A stretch of DNA of 64,000 nt from Oxytricha trifallax. Taxonomy: Eukaryota > Ciliophora > Spirotrichea > Sporadotrichida > Oxytrichidae. The stretch is from NCBI GenBank assembly GCA_000711775.1, contig ARYC01000825.1, forward strand, positions 35,070 through 99,069, written 5' to 3'. Numbering within the stretch: the first letter of the stretch is position 1; every line of letters starts with the position of its first letter. The position numbers and the translations under genes were made by a program. The notes beneath the pieces are model-generated. The model worked only from the letters and a program-made list of their open reading frames with translations. It searched no databases and was not told the DNA's origin. Below, piece by piece: positions 35,529 through 45,683 of the stretch.

Positions 35529-35913
35529 CATTTATGATAAATAAAAAGATAAATAGAAGATTATAAGAATTTGATTAAGATTAATAAGAATACTTTTAAT
35601 GGCGACGCTGGTGGAGCAGTTTCACTCACTAAAAATGTAAGTTACAAAAAAGATATCTAAAATTTTTATTTTTTTAGAGGTTCTACCTGGTAAGAACAGT
35701 GACTGACTTAAGCTAAGACTTTGCAAAGAAACAGAAAGGAACAGGAAAGGCGTCATGATAATTAGTAATGGTGATATGTATTGTGGTGAATATAAGAATG
35801 GCAAAGCTGTTTGAGTTGCTTCTCTTCCATTTTTTTTTTAAAAGTATTCTTATTAATCTTAATCAAATACTTATAATCATCTATTTTTCTTTTTATTTAT
35901 CATAATTATTGCT
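35529..35913. mobile_element. TIR element carrying a MORN gene fragment, nested in the TBE
   Basis: About 70-bp inverted repeats (35529-35598 and 35840-35913; tttgattaagattaataaga and its complement) flank about 240 bp. The homologous TBE spacer in element 4 reads straight through (...acattagtgctgcag near 44005), giving an empty site that confirms the insertion. ATT next to the left end and ATTATT at the right end suggest a short AT-rich target duplication. Confidence 0.8.
35599..35814 (+). pseudogene. Captured MORN-repeat gene fragment
   Basis: An ATG at the inner edge of the left TIR opens MATLVEQFHSLK, followed by a GTAAGT donor and a T-rich tract ending in AG (a 41-bp intron-like segment). 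Further on, GVMIISNGDMYCGEYKNGKA is a MORN repeat, typical of membrane- or axoneme-associated proteins. The frame between the two parts is broken by a TGA. It looks like a piece of a host gene picked up by the small TIR element. Confidence 0.55.
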
Positions 35914-35998
35914 GCAGGGCAAAAGCCCTGCTCATCTATACTTTAGCTGGGAAAGTTTTAACTCATGAATAGTAAAAAAATTAAATTTTAATTTTAAC

Positions 35999-37413
35999 AT
36001 GGTGGCTAACTTAAATCGTATGTAAGTTCCTCTTGGAAAGATTAACTCAACATTGCCTCCTCCATGAAACCAGAAGTAATTTAAATTGTAAAGGAGTTTG
36101 AGCTAAGAGCTCTAAAGTTAGAAGAAGAGGTCATTTTCATTGAAGTTTAAAACAACAAAATGAAGGCAGAGATAGGAATTCTAAATCTTATTGAAGATGC
36201 TGAGGAAGTAAAGAAACAGCAGCCAATTGGAAAAAATGAAAACATGATAATACGAAGACTGCAATATTTTTTTCAACCTAACAAAGTTTTTTAAAAACAC
36301 CTTATACAGGTACACTCCGGCAAGATCAAGATATATTTTATATACTTTAAAATGGATGGAAGGTACTAATGCATAACTTGCTTGAAGTCTTACTCTCAGT
36401 CAGCAAAGGTTAAGAAGCATATGCAGAACATCATCTTTAAAAATTTTCGATTTATGATAAGGAGACTTAAAACTTCTACCTTATGAATGATAATCAAACA
36501 TGTTTAAGTCTTATAGAGAGTTAAATGAGAAGCTAAAGAGGCAGAATCGATTGTATCATTGAACTAGCCTGCAAAAAACAATACTGTTTTTTAGCATGCT
36601 TCCAAGCAAAAGCAATGATTAGTCGTGCATTGAATGCAATTGATCTTGGAAGCTGAATTCAAATTCACTTTCATTTAAGAATGGTAAACAAGGCAAAGCG
36701 TATAGTCATCGATAAGTATGCACACAAGATATACCCTTCCAGTTTTATAATAAAAAAGAACAGTATTAAAATGAGTTTGCTAATGAATATTTGATTCTTA
36801 GAAAGGCTTAAATTAGAGAGTGAAAGAACATTCTTATGGTAAATAATGCTGCATTAAGCTAAAGTTTTTTCATCGCTCTAAGACTCAAGAAAATTTGAAT
36901 GACTCTATGAGATTATCTTTATCAAAATAGTTAACCTGATGATATAAATGATATTTTTAAAGATATGATAAAGGTTGTCAAGGAGTTGTATGAACTTGGA
37001 TATGCTCATAGAGATTCGAGGCTTAAAGATGCTATGCCTAACCTCTGCTTTTTAGAAGTGGTAGTTATTGATTTCAATATAACATTAAGATAAGAGATAA
37101 GTTACCTTATCAAAAGTTCTTGGCACTCCTAGATACTTCCCAGTCAAAGAGATGGAATAATTGCTTAGCTCATTGGAATGTATGGGCTATTGCTGCAATG
37201 TCATCTTTTAGAACAAAACATGAAAAATAATCAATAAGTTTGGTCTCTAAACATATATAACAGAAAAATGTTTGTTATGAAATGAAGAAAAAGTTTAGAT
37301 GGTCATAGTAAAAGCCTCAGCATTAAAAAAAATTATTAGATAAAAAACTAGAAAAACTACAAACATCTAGATTCAAAAGATATCACAAAGATAAACAGAG
37401 AAAAATTTGTTGA
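35999..37413 (+). pseudogene. TBE zinc-finger/kinase ORF, decayed
   Basis: Starts at the ATG of MVANLNR, matching MAANLNRKAISLGN of element 4. The zinc-finger region around 36300-36430 is damaged. The kinase part has YAHRDSRLKDAM (HRD kept, next residues lost) near 36990 and VIDFNI near 37065. Many shifts. Confidence 0.75.
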
Positions 37414-37468
37414 ATTTAGAACACAAATATTAATTAACTATTCAGTTAATTCATATAATGCCTGCATT

Positions 37469-37552
37469 TTTTCGACCAAACTCAATAAGACTCCAACAAT
37501 ACCGTACATATCAAAGCACTTAAAAATTTCAATAATGGGCTTTGGGGTTATG
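37469..37552. repeat. TBE terminal inverted repeat, right (degenerate)
   Basis: Inverse of 33117-33203, with actcaataagactccaac and atcaaagcacttaa, ending tttggggttatg before ATT. Confidence 0.85.
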
Positions 37553-37555
37553 ATT

Positions 37556-38690
37556 AATCAATCTTAATTTAACTTTATGTTTTTTATTTCTTTTTATTTT
37601 AAAATTTTCTAAAGTTGATATGTTATAATCTATATCTTAATTTAATGCAACTCGTATAATTTTTATAATTATTTTCATTTAAATTCAAAAGATGTAAAAG
37701 TCCTAATTTTCCATACAAATACTATTTAATTTTCATTCAATAATCTAAAATATACAATAATAGCAATGTCAATTTTTTTCAGCTTTTTAATTACATTTTA
37801 TTTGATTCTTACTATTTAATTTTTTAATTATTGCCATTTAATTATTCTTTATTTGTTTTATAATAGATTGTATTTTTTTTAATTTTTATTTTCTAACCTA
37901 TTTGATATCAATATAAATGCTTTACTGGCGAAATAAGTATACTATCAAACCTCTTCCTTTTTCAACATCAGTTCCCCTTTTCATTTAATATGTCTTCCTC
38001 AAAACCCTTGAACATATATTTTAGTCTTTAAACTACCTTCTCTTATTTGATTTAAATTTAAATAGTCATATCACAATTATTTCATTGAGTTTGATTAAAT
38101 CAATTCAATTTAACATCAAATGCAATAATACCATTAATTTAAATTTATTCACGATAATTTTTATAACAGTTTTGATACATTGACAGCGAATTGTATTTAA
38201 ACTTCTACAATAATCTTGAATTTTAGATTTATAAATTAATGCATTAGCGATAATCATTCAATTCTTTCAATTTCCATATGTAGTTGCCAATGATTGACAA
38301 ATGTTTAAGATAACATCATAAATCTTTATTTATCTTAAGGTATTTGCTTTAATAATAGTGAACTCATATTATAATTATGTATTAATTATATTCCTTGGAC
38401 ATTTCTTAGATTATTAAAGAAAGTCTTTGACATAACCATATGAGGATATTTATCACATTATTTATAGATAATTATTTGCGATTTATTTGTTAAGTTCTGG
38501 TAATTGCAACATACTGTAACTTATTAGCTGTAATTTTTTCAATTTGCTTTGTCTAGGTTGGACATTTGTAAAAAGAGCATGTCTAGGTGTATAATTTTGT
38601 TATTATATTTCTTCAATAATAGTTGATAGTATTAACAGGTGAAGGGTTAGATTATTTATAAAAAAATTAAAACAAGAAATTATATTAATT
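37556..38690. other. AT-rich DNA, nothing recognised
   Basis: No supported gene or repeat. Confidence 0.5.
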
Positions 38691-39925
38691 TCAAAGGGAT
38701 ATATTAATAAGAATTATAATAATTTATCCACATAGGATGCTCGGGGGCCAGGAATACGATGGTGGTTAAATTACTATATAAGTGTCTATGGCTTTATGAT
38801 AAACAGATCTTTTTATTTTAGTAAAAACTGAGTCTTCATCTTCTTCTTTGCCTGTTTCCTCTTTTGCCTTCTTTCTTTCCCCTGTTCTTATCTCTATGAG
38901 CAATGATTAGGCAGTAGCCCCTGTCTTTAAATTAAAATTAATAATCAAGGTTCTGATTATTTATAGAATAGTTATCCTCTTTCTAGGAGACAACCCCTTT
39001 AAGTCTTGAGATGATGAGTTGAGTTATAGAATCCTGTTCTTATGGGATCCTAATTTACATTCACTAACACACAGCAATCATAATTTGCTCTTAAATTCTT
39101 TAGGAGGACTAATCCGATTTGTTGACTAGACCTGCGGTAACTTTATAACTGTCAAAAATTTTATAGTTTTCTAGTAAGTTTTACTTATCATGGTTGCGAT
39201 CCCATCTTCTTGATCGATTCCGCATTAGATCTTATTGTCTAATATTATTTTTCCGAGTTTATTGCTTGAACTAGACTGATACATTTGATTCTCTTATATC
39301 AATTCTTTCTTTTAGTTGGGCTTTATACAGCATATTTTTTTTATTCTTCTAGTTATCTTCAGGGTCTGGATCTTATGTTTTTTATAATTAATTTAAGGGT
39401 TGAATATCAATAATCAATAATTAAAAAAAGTATTGGATCTTTACTTTTAATTAATAATTTTCTATACACTAATTTAGGAGTATCATTGCTATATAAATTA
39501 GTTTTGGTGGAGTTCAATTCTAGTCACTGCGCTTGATTAGTCGACATAGGATTCATTACTATATAATTCACTGTTCTCATCACTCAAATTTGAATCTGTA
39601 TCTTCGTAGTCGTATATAATTTTATTTCAAATACACCGTTTTTATAGAACTTTAATCAATTAAACAAATTAAATTTTCTAGTTTTTTGAAGAAACGTTAT
39701 TCTTGAAACTAACTTTTTAAATGTTAAATATCGACTCTCAAATTATTGATTTTATTTTTCAACCACTTAAATCCCAGCTTCAACTCTCTCTGCTGAGCCG
39801 CTTCCTTTTTCAGAAATGAAAGGCATTGCAAAAATATCAAGGTTAACTGTTGGTGGAAGTGGATCTCTGTTTTCATTCTCTCTGTTAAGTTTTCCTTCTA
39901 CTCTTTATGGTAAATTTGTACTTTT
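38691..39925 (-). pseudogene. GC-richer gene island in four blocks, unrecognised protein
   Basis: Minus-strand blocks from right to left: VEGKLNRENENRDPLPPTVN and ISEKGSGSAERVEAGIQVVE (39925-39656); YDYEDTDSNLSDENSELYSN (about 39620-39495); AQLKERIDIRESNVSVQFKQ and RNRSRRWDRNHDK (39400-39065); SQDLKGLSPRKRITI and EIRTGERKKAKEETGKEEDE, ending at TGA 38691 (39036-38691). The protein is hydrophilic, charged and low in complexity, perhaps nuclear. Consecutive blocks differ in frame; short AT-rich gaps between some of them could be IESs or introns, otherwise it is a pseudogene. Confidence 0.45.
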
Positions 39926-41342
39926 TTTTTATTTAGATAGTATGACTATGTAATATCCAGTGTTTAGTGAGGTTGGGGTCTCTCGGTTGTCTTTATTAAA
40001 AATGTATTCTTGTATGAGAAGATTGTATAAGTTAACAGAGTTATAGTACAGTCTAGTAATTCTTTTAGTTATGATAATTAGAATTTCTAATGTGCATAAT
40101 CCCCATTCATCACACTTATCTTTTATTATTTACATGTTCTTCAGAGAGAGTATTTTTATTTGTTTGTTTTTTATACGAAAATATATAAGGTCATTTTCTA
40201 CATTAATCAATTTACACATTCTGTGTTTATTAATTAGATTTTCAATAAAATAAAATAAAAAAATATTAGGAAAATATTTTACTTATTTATAAAAAATATC
40301 TCTAAAAAAATTTTGTTTAGAAACTATGATGGTTAATGTAATTACAACAACTCATTATTTATTTAAGTTATAGAGCCTACATAAAAGCAACTAATACAAT
40401 TTATTATTATTTGAACTATAAATCTAATGCTTTTGTTTAATATTGTTTTTAATATAAGTTCTTAAAATAATATATAGTATTTTTAACATTTTACTTTATA
40501 TTTATTTAGATTTCCTCCTCCTCGTATTTGCTATGACTATTTACACAGAGAAGTACTATTATAATGGTTGCAAAGACAAGGCCTTTTTATAACTTACCAC
40601 TGCCATAGAAATTAAAGAATTAACCCCGAATATCTTTAGATTTAATTTACAGCATTTAAATTAAATCTATACAGATATTCTTTTGTTTAATTGAGACCAA
40701 ATCTGTGTTTATATATAATCCACTAACTATTCTTATATTAATTTATTTTTACCTAACTTAAAGATGTCTACAATCGTAAATTGATAATTATTTCATGCCA
40801 TTTATATTATTTAACTCTTAAAAATAAGATTATTTACGATCAATAATATCTTTTAAACTTACACCTGATTTATATATCATTAAAATTTATGAATCTCATT
40901 AACGGTGGAATTTCCAATATAAATTTAATGCATTTTTAATTTGTTATGAAATCTTTTTTGCACAACTAGTAACTATTTTGATGTTTGAAACCCTTATTTT
41001 ACCTAATTAATTAATTATATTTTACTAATTTATATATAAATATATATAAATGAATTAGGAATAAATCCAATAAGGTTGTTAAATACATTAAGATCTGATT
41101 CTTTAATAATAAGAGAGCCATCTCTGCTTGGTATAAGTGAATTTCATAAAAATTGGCAATAACCTATCAATTTAAATATTTGTGATTAGATGTTATTTCA
41201 ATAAAGTAAACACAGCAGATTGATGATAATTATTTGGTTAAACCCAATCTTATTTTATATGTTATAATTAAAGGTTGGTTGGTATTATTTTAGGATATTT
41301 AGCTGCTATTTATATAGAGTTAAATAAATAAGAGTTTTAGGG
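39926..41342. other. AT-rich DNA with one hairpin
   Basis: The only structured item is an imperfect hairpin at 40628-40680 (gaatatct...agatttaattta inverted). A 60-codon hydrophobic frame near 40071 has no other support. Confidence 0.45.
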
Positions 41343-41720
41343 TAATGGCCCCCTGGAGTGGGCCGCTAAAAAAATTTTCTCTTTCTTATAAAATGATTGA
41401 AACATTAAAGTAACATTTATTACGTATTAATTTGGTCTAAAGAACTTTTCTAAGGAATTCATAGCAACCCAGATCATAGTAAAATTTCAAATTAACACCA
41501 TAATAACATTAGCATTTTAATATTGTCAAAATATAATTGATTTGGGAGAATTCAAATTAATAAATCTAAATCAATTTAACTGTAGGCGTAACAGCTACTA
41601 ATTTGCGAAACTTTTAATCATAATTTGATTTATGTTTGATCTACTTTAGTAGCAGTTTAAATTTGAATGTTTAGTGATCTAATTAAAAAAAGTAGAAATA
41701 TTTTTTGTACCATTGGTACA
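41343..41720. repeat. Dispersed repeat: left end like the 54743 foldback, right part like 23850-24040
   Basis: The left end (taatggccccctggagtggg, then CCGCTAA) and the next about 200 bp (ttgctatg-type and agatcatagtaaaatt blocks) match one arm of the foldback at 54743-55361. The right about 190 bp matches the reverse complement of 23850-24040. It lies 53 bp left of the TBE at 41774. It may be a full member of a family of which the others are rearranged parts. Confidence 0.65.
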
Positions 41721-41773
41721 TCAGCTCACGAATTCCTCACATTGGGGCCCTACAAACATGGGAGCTTCTTAAT

Positions 41774-41850
41774 CAAAACCCCTTAGTGAGGTTTATAAAT
41801 GCTTTGATTTGTAGGGTATAGTTGGGGTCTTATTGGGGTTAGTAGAGAAA
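41774..41850. repeat. TBE terminal inverted repeat, left
   Basis: caaaaccccttagtgagg, then gctttgatttgtagggtata, then gttggggtcttattgggg and ttagtagagaaa. It is 8 bp shorter than the others because one CCCCAAAA unit is missing. Confidence 0.95.
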
Positions 41851-41867
41851 TTAGGCCAATTTAGAAA

Positions 41868-42775
41868 ATCAGAAATAGAAATAGAAATTAGAGAAATTTA
41901 GGGTATATTTATTATGAGAAATATTAGATTTACTGCTTAAGCTTAGCTATGGTACGAGTATTAATATACACTAAGTCAAACCAGTACTGAATTATACAGC
42001 TTTAGCAAAGCTCTTACACATGAGTGCCTCAACTTTTAGGTATAACTATATGCTAGCTGTTTAGCATTTTAATTTTGGTACTTGAAGACATCCAGTAAGA
42101 AAATAAAAGTTCACTCAGACCCATATTGACTACCTCTGTGACTCTAAGACTTTAAAGTACTGGGCACACTTTCCTCTTGACTAGCAAGCTGTCGTGTTTC
42201 ATCGCAAGTTTCCTGACTTGCGTATCTCTCCTTGGACTATAGCCAATATTTAAAGAAGAAACGGTATTACCTTCAAGACTGTCAATAGAGTGAAGAGAGT
42301 TATTGATTTTACAGTGCTATTTTATAGTAATAATTTAAACTATATATATGATTAAATGCAGAGGGCTATTGAAAATAGCATCACAGGTATTAGTGAAGAC
42401 TCTGGCTTAGAAAGTTATGTTATTCATCCTTGCTCTATTTAGCGAGAGTAGTACATAGAATTCCTAAATAAGCTGAGAGATAAATACAACGATTAGGAGA
42501 TCATCCTGTTTGTAGACAACCTCTCAGTTCATAAGACTAAGGTGTCCAAGAAAGCTTATGAAGAGTTAAACACAACTCCTGTATATAACGTTCTCTATAG
42601 TCCACAGTTTAATGGAAATGCATTCTATTTGAGTTAAATTAAGACTCATTTCAAGAAACTGCTGCTGTATCACCTTATGCATGACTTGCCCATTGATACA
42701 GTAGACATGATTCAGAGTAGCTGCAAAAGAGTGAGCATCGATAAGACAACAGTTAGGCGAGAGAAAGAAGAATGA
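41868..42775 (+). pseudogene. TBE transposase with catalytic-core deletion
   Basis: The start codon equivalent is ATC. The N-terminal region has YTALAKLLHMSASTFRYN, then a TGA after HFNFGT at the same codon as in elements 1 and 3. The block from KFIHADEAVF to about 40 residues on is deleted (frame rejoins at GISEDSGLESYVIHPCS), removing the first catalytic Asp. The second Asp is present (ILFVDNLSVHKTK), but the GIE motif has become GNA, losing the Glu. It ends at TGA 42773-42775. Confidence 0.85.
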
Positions 42776-42816
42776 ATGTTTATAAATAAGTTTTAGATTT
42801 AAATGAATGAATTAGT

Positions 42817-43526
42817 TCACATATTAAATTAACCCAGGAAGGGATTAGCCTTCGGCCCATATTTCTTCTTTTAGTGCCAGCTCCTGCATCTATGTTCATT
42901 TCATCTTGCTTTTAAGAATCTTTATAAAGTCTCTTGCTCACTTCATGAATAGTCTATGACTTTCTCTATCTGTAAACCTTTGCATGTTCTTTCATTAGGA
43001 ATATACCAGTTCCAGGTTTCCCTACAAAGTTATGAGTCAAAGCTTACTTTAGAGGAATTGATGCTTCTTAAGCTCCTCGCTAATTAGTAGGCCTTGCTTC
43101 TTTTAATCTTCAGGAGAAATAGAGTAGCGTTTCTTGTTAGCTTCTTCAATGATCTCTCTGAGATAACTCTCTCTTAAAGTGCCGAGAACACCAAAGAAGA
43201 AACTCCTTTCTGGAAGCTTGTTAGGGAGTTGTTTCTTGGTAGGAAGATAAACTTCCAACTCCTCATCTTTCATCGCATCCTCGTAGAGATTAGTGACTGA
43301 AATCTCTGGGTAGTTTTGTATTTCTATCAACTTAATTTCATTGTTTTTAAAGGCTTTCTTCTCAATCGTTGGAAGTAATAATCCCACTATAGTATAGTAT
43401 ATGAATAAGTATATGTTGCATGCTTACCATGTTGAGTCAGGTACGATAGAAATCTTCCTTGCTTCTAAATCTTGAGATCATTTCTTAAGCTTCAACCCTC
43501 TTCATTGCAGTACTTATGGATTCCAT
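42817..43526 (-). pseudogene. TBE 22-kDa-type ORF, lightly damaged
   Basis: It begins MESISTAMKRVEAQEMISRF, is broken near 43440-43390, then runs open through KAFKNNEIKLIEIQNYPEIS, LPTKKQLPNKLPERSFFFG and YLREIIEEANKKRYSISPED (43387-43103). It continues to NIDAGAGTKRRN near the C-terminus. This copy gives the best view of the core of this unassigned TBE protein: charged, helical, no membrane segment. Confidence 0.75.
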
Positions 43527-43734
43527 TATTGTTCCTTCTCTTGTTATTGAATTTAAAATTTTAATATATAGAGTTCTGGATCCTACTGTTAAAAATCTTA
43601 GTATTAAATATGGATATCTTAAAGGAGGTCAACCTGGTAAGGATACGTGGAGAAAGCTGGCAGAAGCAGTAACAAACTTCAGAGATGAAGCTCCATTTTT
43701 ATCAATTTAGTTCCATTAAATTAGTTCTAAATTT

Positions 43735-43925
43735 TTTTAATTTAATTAGTACCGGTACTAATTCCGTTTAAATTTACTTGGTACCAATTTAATAGTACCA
43801 AAACTTAATTAGTACCAACTTTTAAACTAATGAGGTTTTAATTGAAAAGTTCCAAAATGGTTCAAAACCTAATTTGTACCAGTACCAATCTGAATATTAT
43901 CTAATTTAGTACCAAAATTAAAAAT
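43735..43925. promoter_or_regulatory. Cluster of GTACC palindromic motifs in the TBE spacer
   Basis: ttagtaccggtactaa is a perfect palindrome. ttggtaccaatttaatagt, tagtaccaac, ttgtaccagtaccaat and tagtaccaaaat follow within 190 bp. The cluster is conserved in element 3. It lies between the 22-kDa-type ORF and the kinase ORF (start 44092). It may be a control region or internal protein-binding array. Confidence 0.45.
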
Positions 43926-44091
43926 ATTAAGCATGAAATTAGAAAAATTATAGTTTTAAACTAAGTATATATTTGAGCTTTAACACTTCAATATCAAACA
44001 TTAGTGCTGCAGTGCCAACTCCTATACATAGTTGCTATAACTAGAGAGGTTATTAGAGCTTTATAATACAAATTTAAATTTGAATTTAAAC

Positions 44092-45541
44092 ATGGCGGCT
44101 AACTTAAATCGTAAAGCAATCTCTCTTGGCAATGGTTAATCATAGCTAAACTTTGGCACCACTAAAAAGCAAGAAGTTATTTATATTGAGAGGGAAGTAG
44201 AGTTAAGAGCTCTTGAGTTTGAAGCAGAGGTCTTCAAAATTGAAGTATCTAACTAGAAGGGGAGAACAGAGATAGGACTTTAAACATAAATTGAATATGT
44301 TGAGGAGCTAAAAGAACAGCAACCAATTGAAAAATAAAAACAATTTAATGCAATGATTGTTAAAACTTCTTCTCAACTGAGTAGAGCTTGAAAAGGCATG
44401 TTAAAGAAATGCATTCTGGTAAAGCAAAGATTTATTTTAAGCATGATAAGGTTGATGGCAGGTATTAATGCACTACTTGCATGAAGTCTTAAACTCACTC
44501 AGCTAAGATTTAAAGACACATGCAAAAGCATCATTTATTCGAGTATTTAATGTAAGATTAAGAGACTTAAAAACTTATACCTGGCAAGAGAAAGTCTAAA
44601 ACTCTTGAATCTTTAAGAGAGTATTAAGAAAAGCTCAAGAAGCAGAAACGATATGAATTAATTAATTAATCAACCTACAGGCAATACATTTTTAGCATGC
44701 TTCTAAGAGAGAGCTATGCATATTCCTGCATTAAATGCTGTTGATCTTATCAGTTGTATAGAAAACTACTTGAATATAAACGTGCCTAGCAAAAGCAAAA
44801 CTTATAGTAGCCGACGAGTCTGCATACAATGTATATCATTTCAGCTATCTCATTAAGAATGAACAGTATTAAAATGAGTTTGCTTACGAATATATCGTTC
44901 TTAGAGAAGTTTAAAAAAGAGATTGCAGGAGCTTTCTTAAGCTAGACGGTGTTATTTTAGGCTTTGGGTTCATCACACTAAGGCTTAAGAAATATGAAAT
45001 GACTCTAAGACCATCTTTATCAAAACAGATATCCGGATGACTTGAATGATATACTTTTAGATCTGATTAAGGGTGTCTAGGAGTTGCATGAACTTGGATA
45101 TGTTCATAGAGATCTGAAGCCTGAAAATGTGATGCTCAACCTCTGTCCTTTAGAATTGTAGTTATCGATTTCAATAGAGCCTTAAGATAAGAGATTGTAA
45201 CATTAGCTAAGGTTCTTAAGACACCAGGATACTTCCCAATTAGAGAGAAATGGGCAAATGATTCAGTTTAGTGGGATGTATGGGCAGTTGCTGCTATCAT
45301 TTTAGAAAGTGATATGGAAAGCATGTCTTACTTTGGTACTCAGCATGAAAAACAATCAATAAGCTTAGCTTAGAAGCATATAAAGTAAGAAGATGTCTGC
45401 AAAGAAATTAAAAGCATAGTAGAGATGATAATCATGAGAGCTCCTTCATATCCTATATAATTCTTAGATGACATACTTGGGCCACAATAGAGACCAAGAT
45501 TCAAGAGATACAACAAAGACAAGCAGATTAAATTTGTTTGA
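44092..45541 (+). pseudogene. TBE zinc-finger/kinase ORF, frameshifted
   Basis: ATG opens MAANLNRKAISLGN. An acidic helical stretch (EREVELRALEFEAEVF) precedes the zinc-finger part (YFKHDKVDGRYQCTTCMKSQ near 44440). The kinase part has [20 protein letters not shown] near 45090 and DFNRA near 45170 after a slip, then WDVWAVAAII near 45275. The motif after HRD is complete, but DFG is DFN. Confidence 0.8.
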
Positions 45542-45596
45542 ACTAAATACACTAATACTCAATAAATATTCATTAAATCCACATAAAAACTGCGTT

Positions 45597-45680
45597 TTCT
45601 CTACTAACCCCAATAAGACCCCAACTATAACCTACAAATCAAAGCACTTATAAACTTTACTATGTGGTTTTGGGGTTTTG
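45597..45680. repeat. TBE terminal inverted repeat, right
   Basis: Inverse of the left end with both C4A4 units (gtggttttggggttttg at the tip). AAT follows. Confidence 0.95.
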
Positions 45681-45683
45681 AAT

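Larger units (their letters stand above)
33117..37552 (+). mobile_element. Decayed TBE transposon (element 3)
   Basis: Degenerate TBE ends (left ctaaaaacacaatgccctt; right, inverted, cataaccccaaagcccatt) are flanked by ATT at 33114-33116 and 37553-37555, a perfect ANT target duplication. All three TBE ORFs are present in the usual order but badly eroded, so this is the oldest-looking copy. A TIR element with a MORN gene fragment is nested in the spacer. Confidence 0.9.
41774..45680 (+). mobile_element. TBE transposon (element 4), complete but inactive
   Basis: The left end is CAAAACCCCTTAG (one C4A4 unit lost), the right end is inverted CAAAACCCCAAAACC, and the target duplication is perfect: AAT at 41771-41773 and 45681-45683. 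Standard TBE gene order. The transposase lacks catalytic residues, so this copy could only have moved with enzyme supplied by another element, or it decayed after insertion. Confidence 0.95.

Noticed and set aside
43855..43872. tRNA B-box-like GGTTCAAAACC
   Set aside because: No cloverleaf around it; it lies in the TBE spacer and is mutated in the homologous element.
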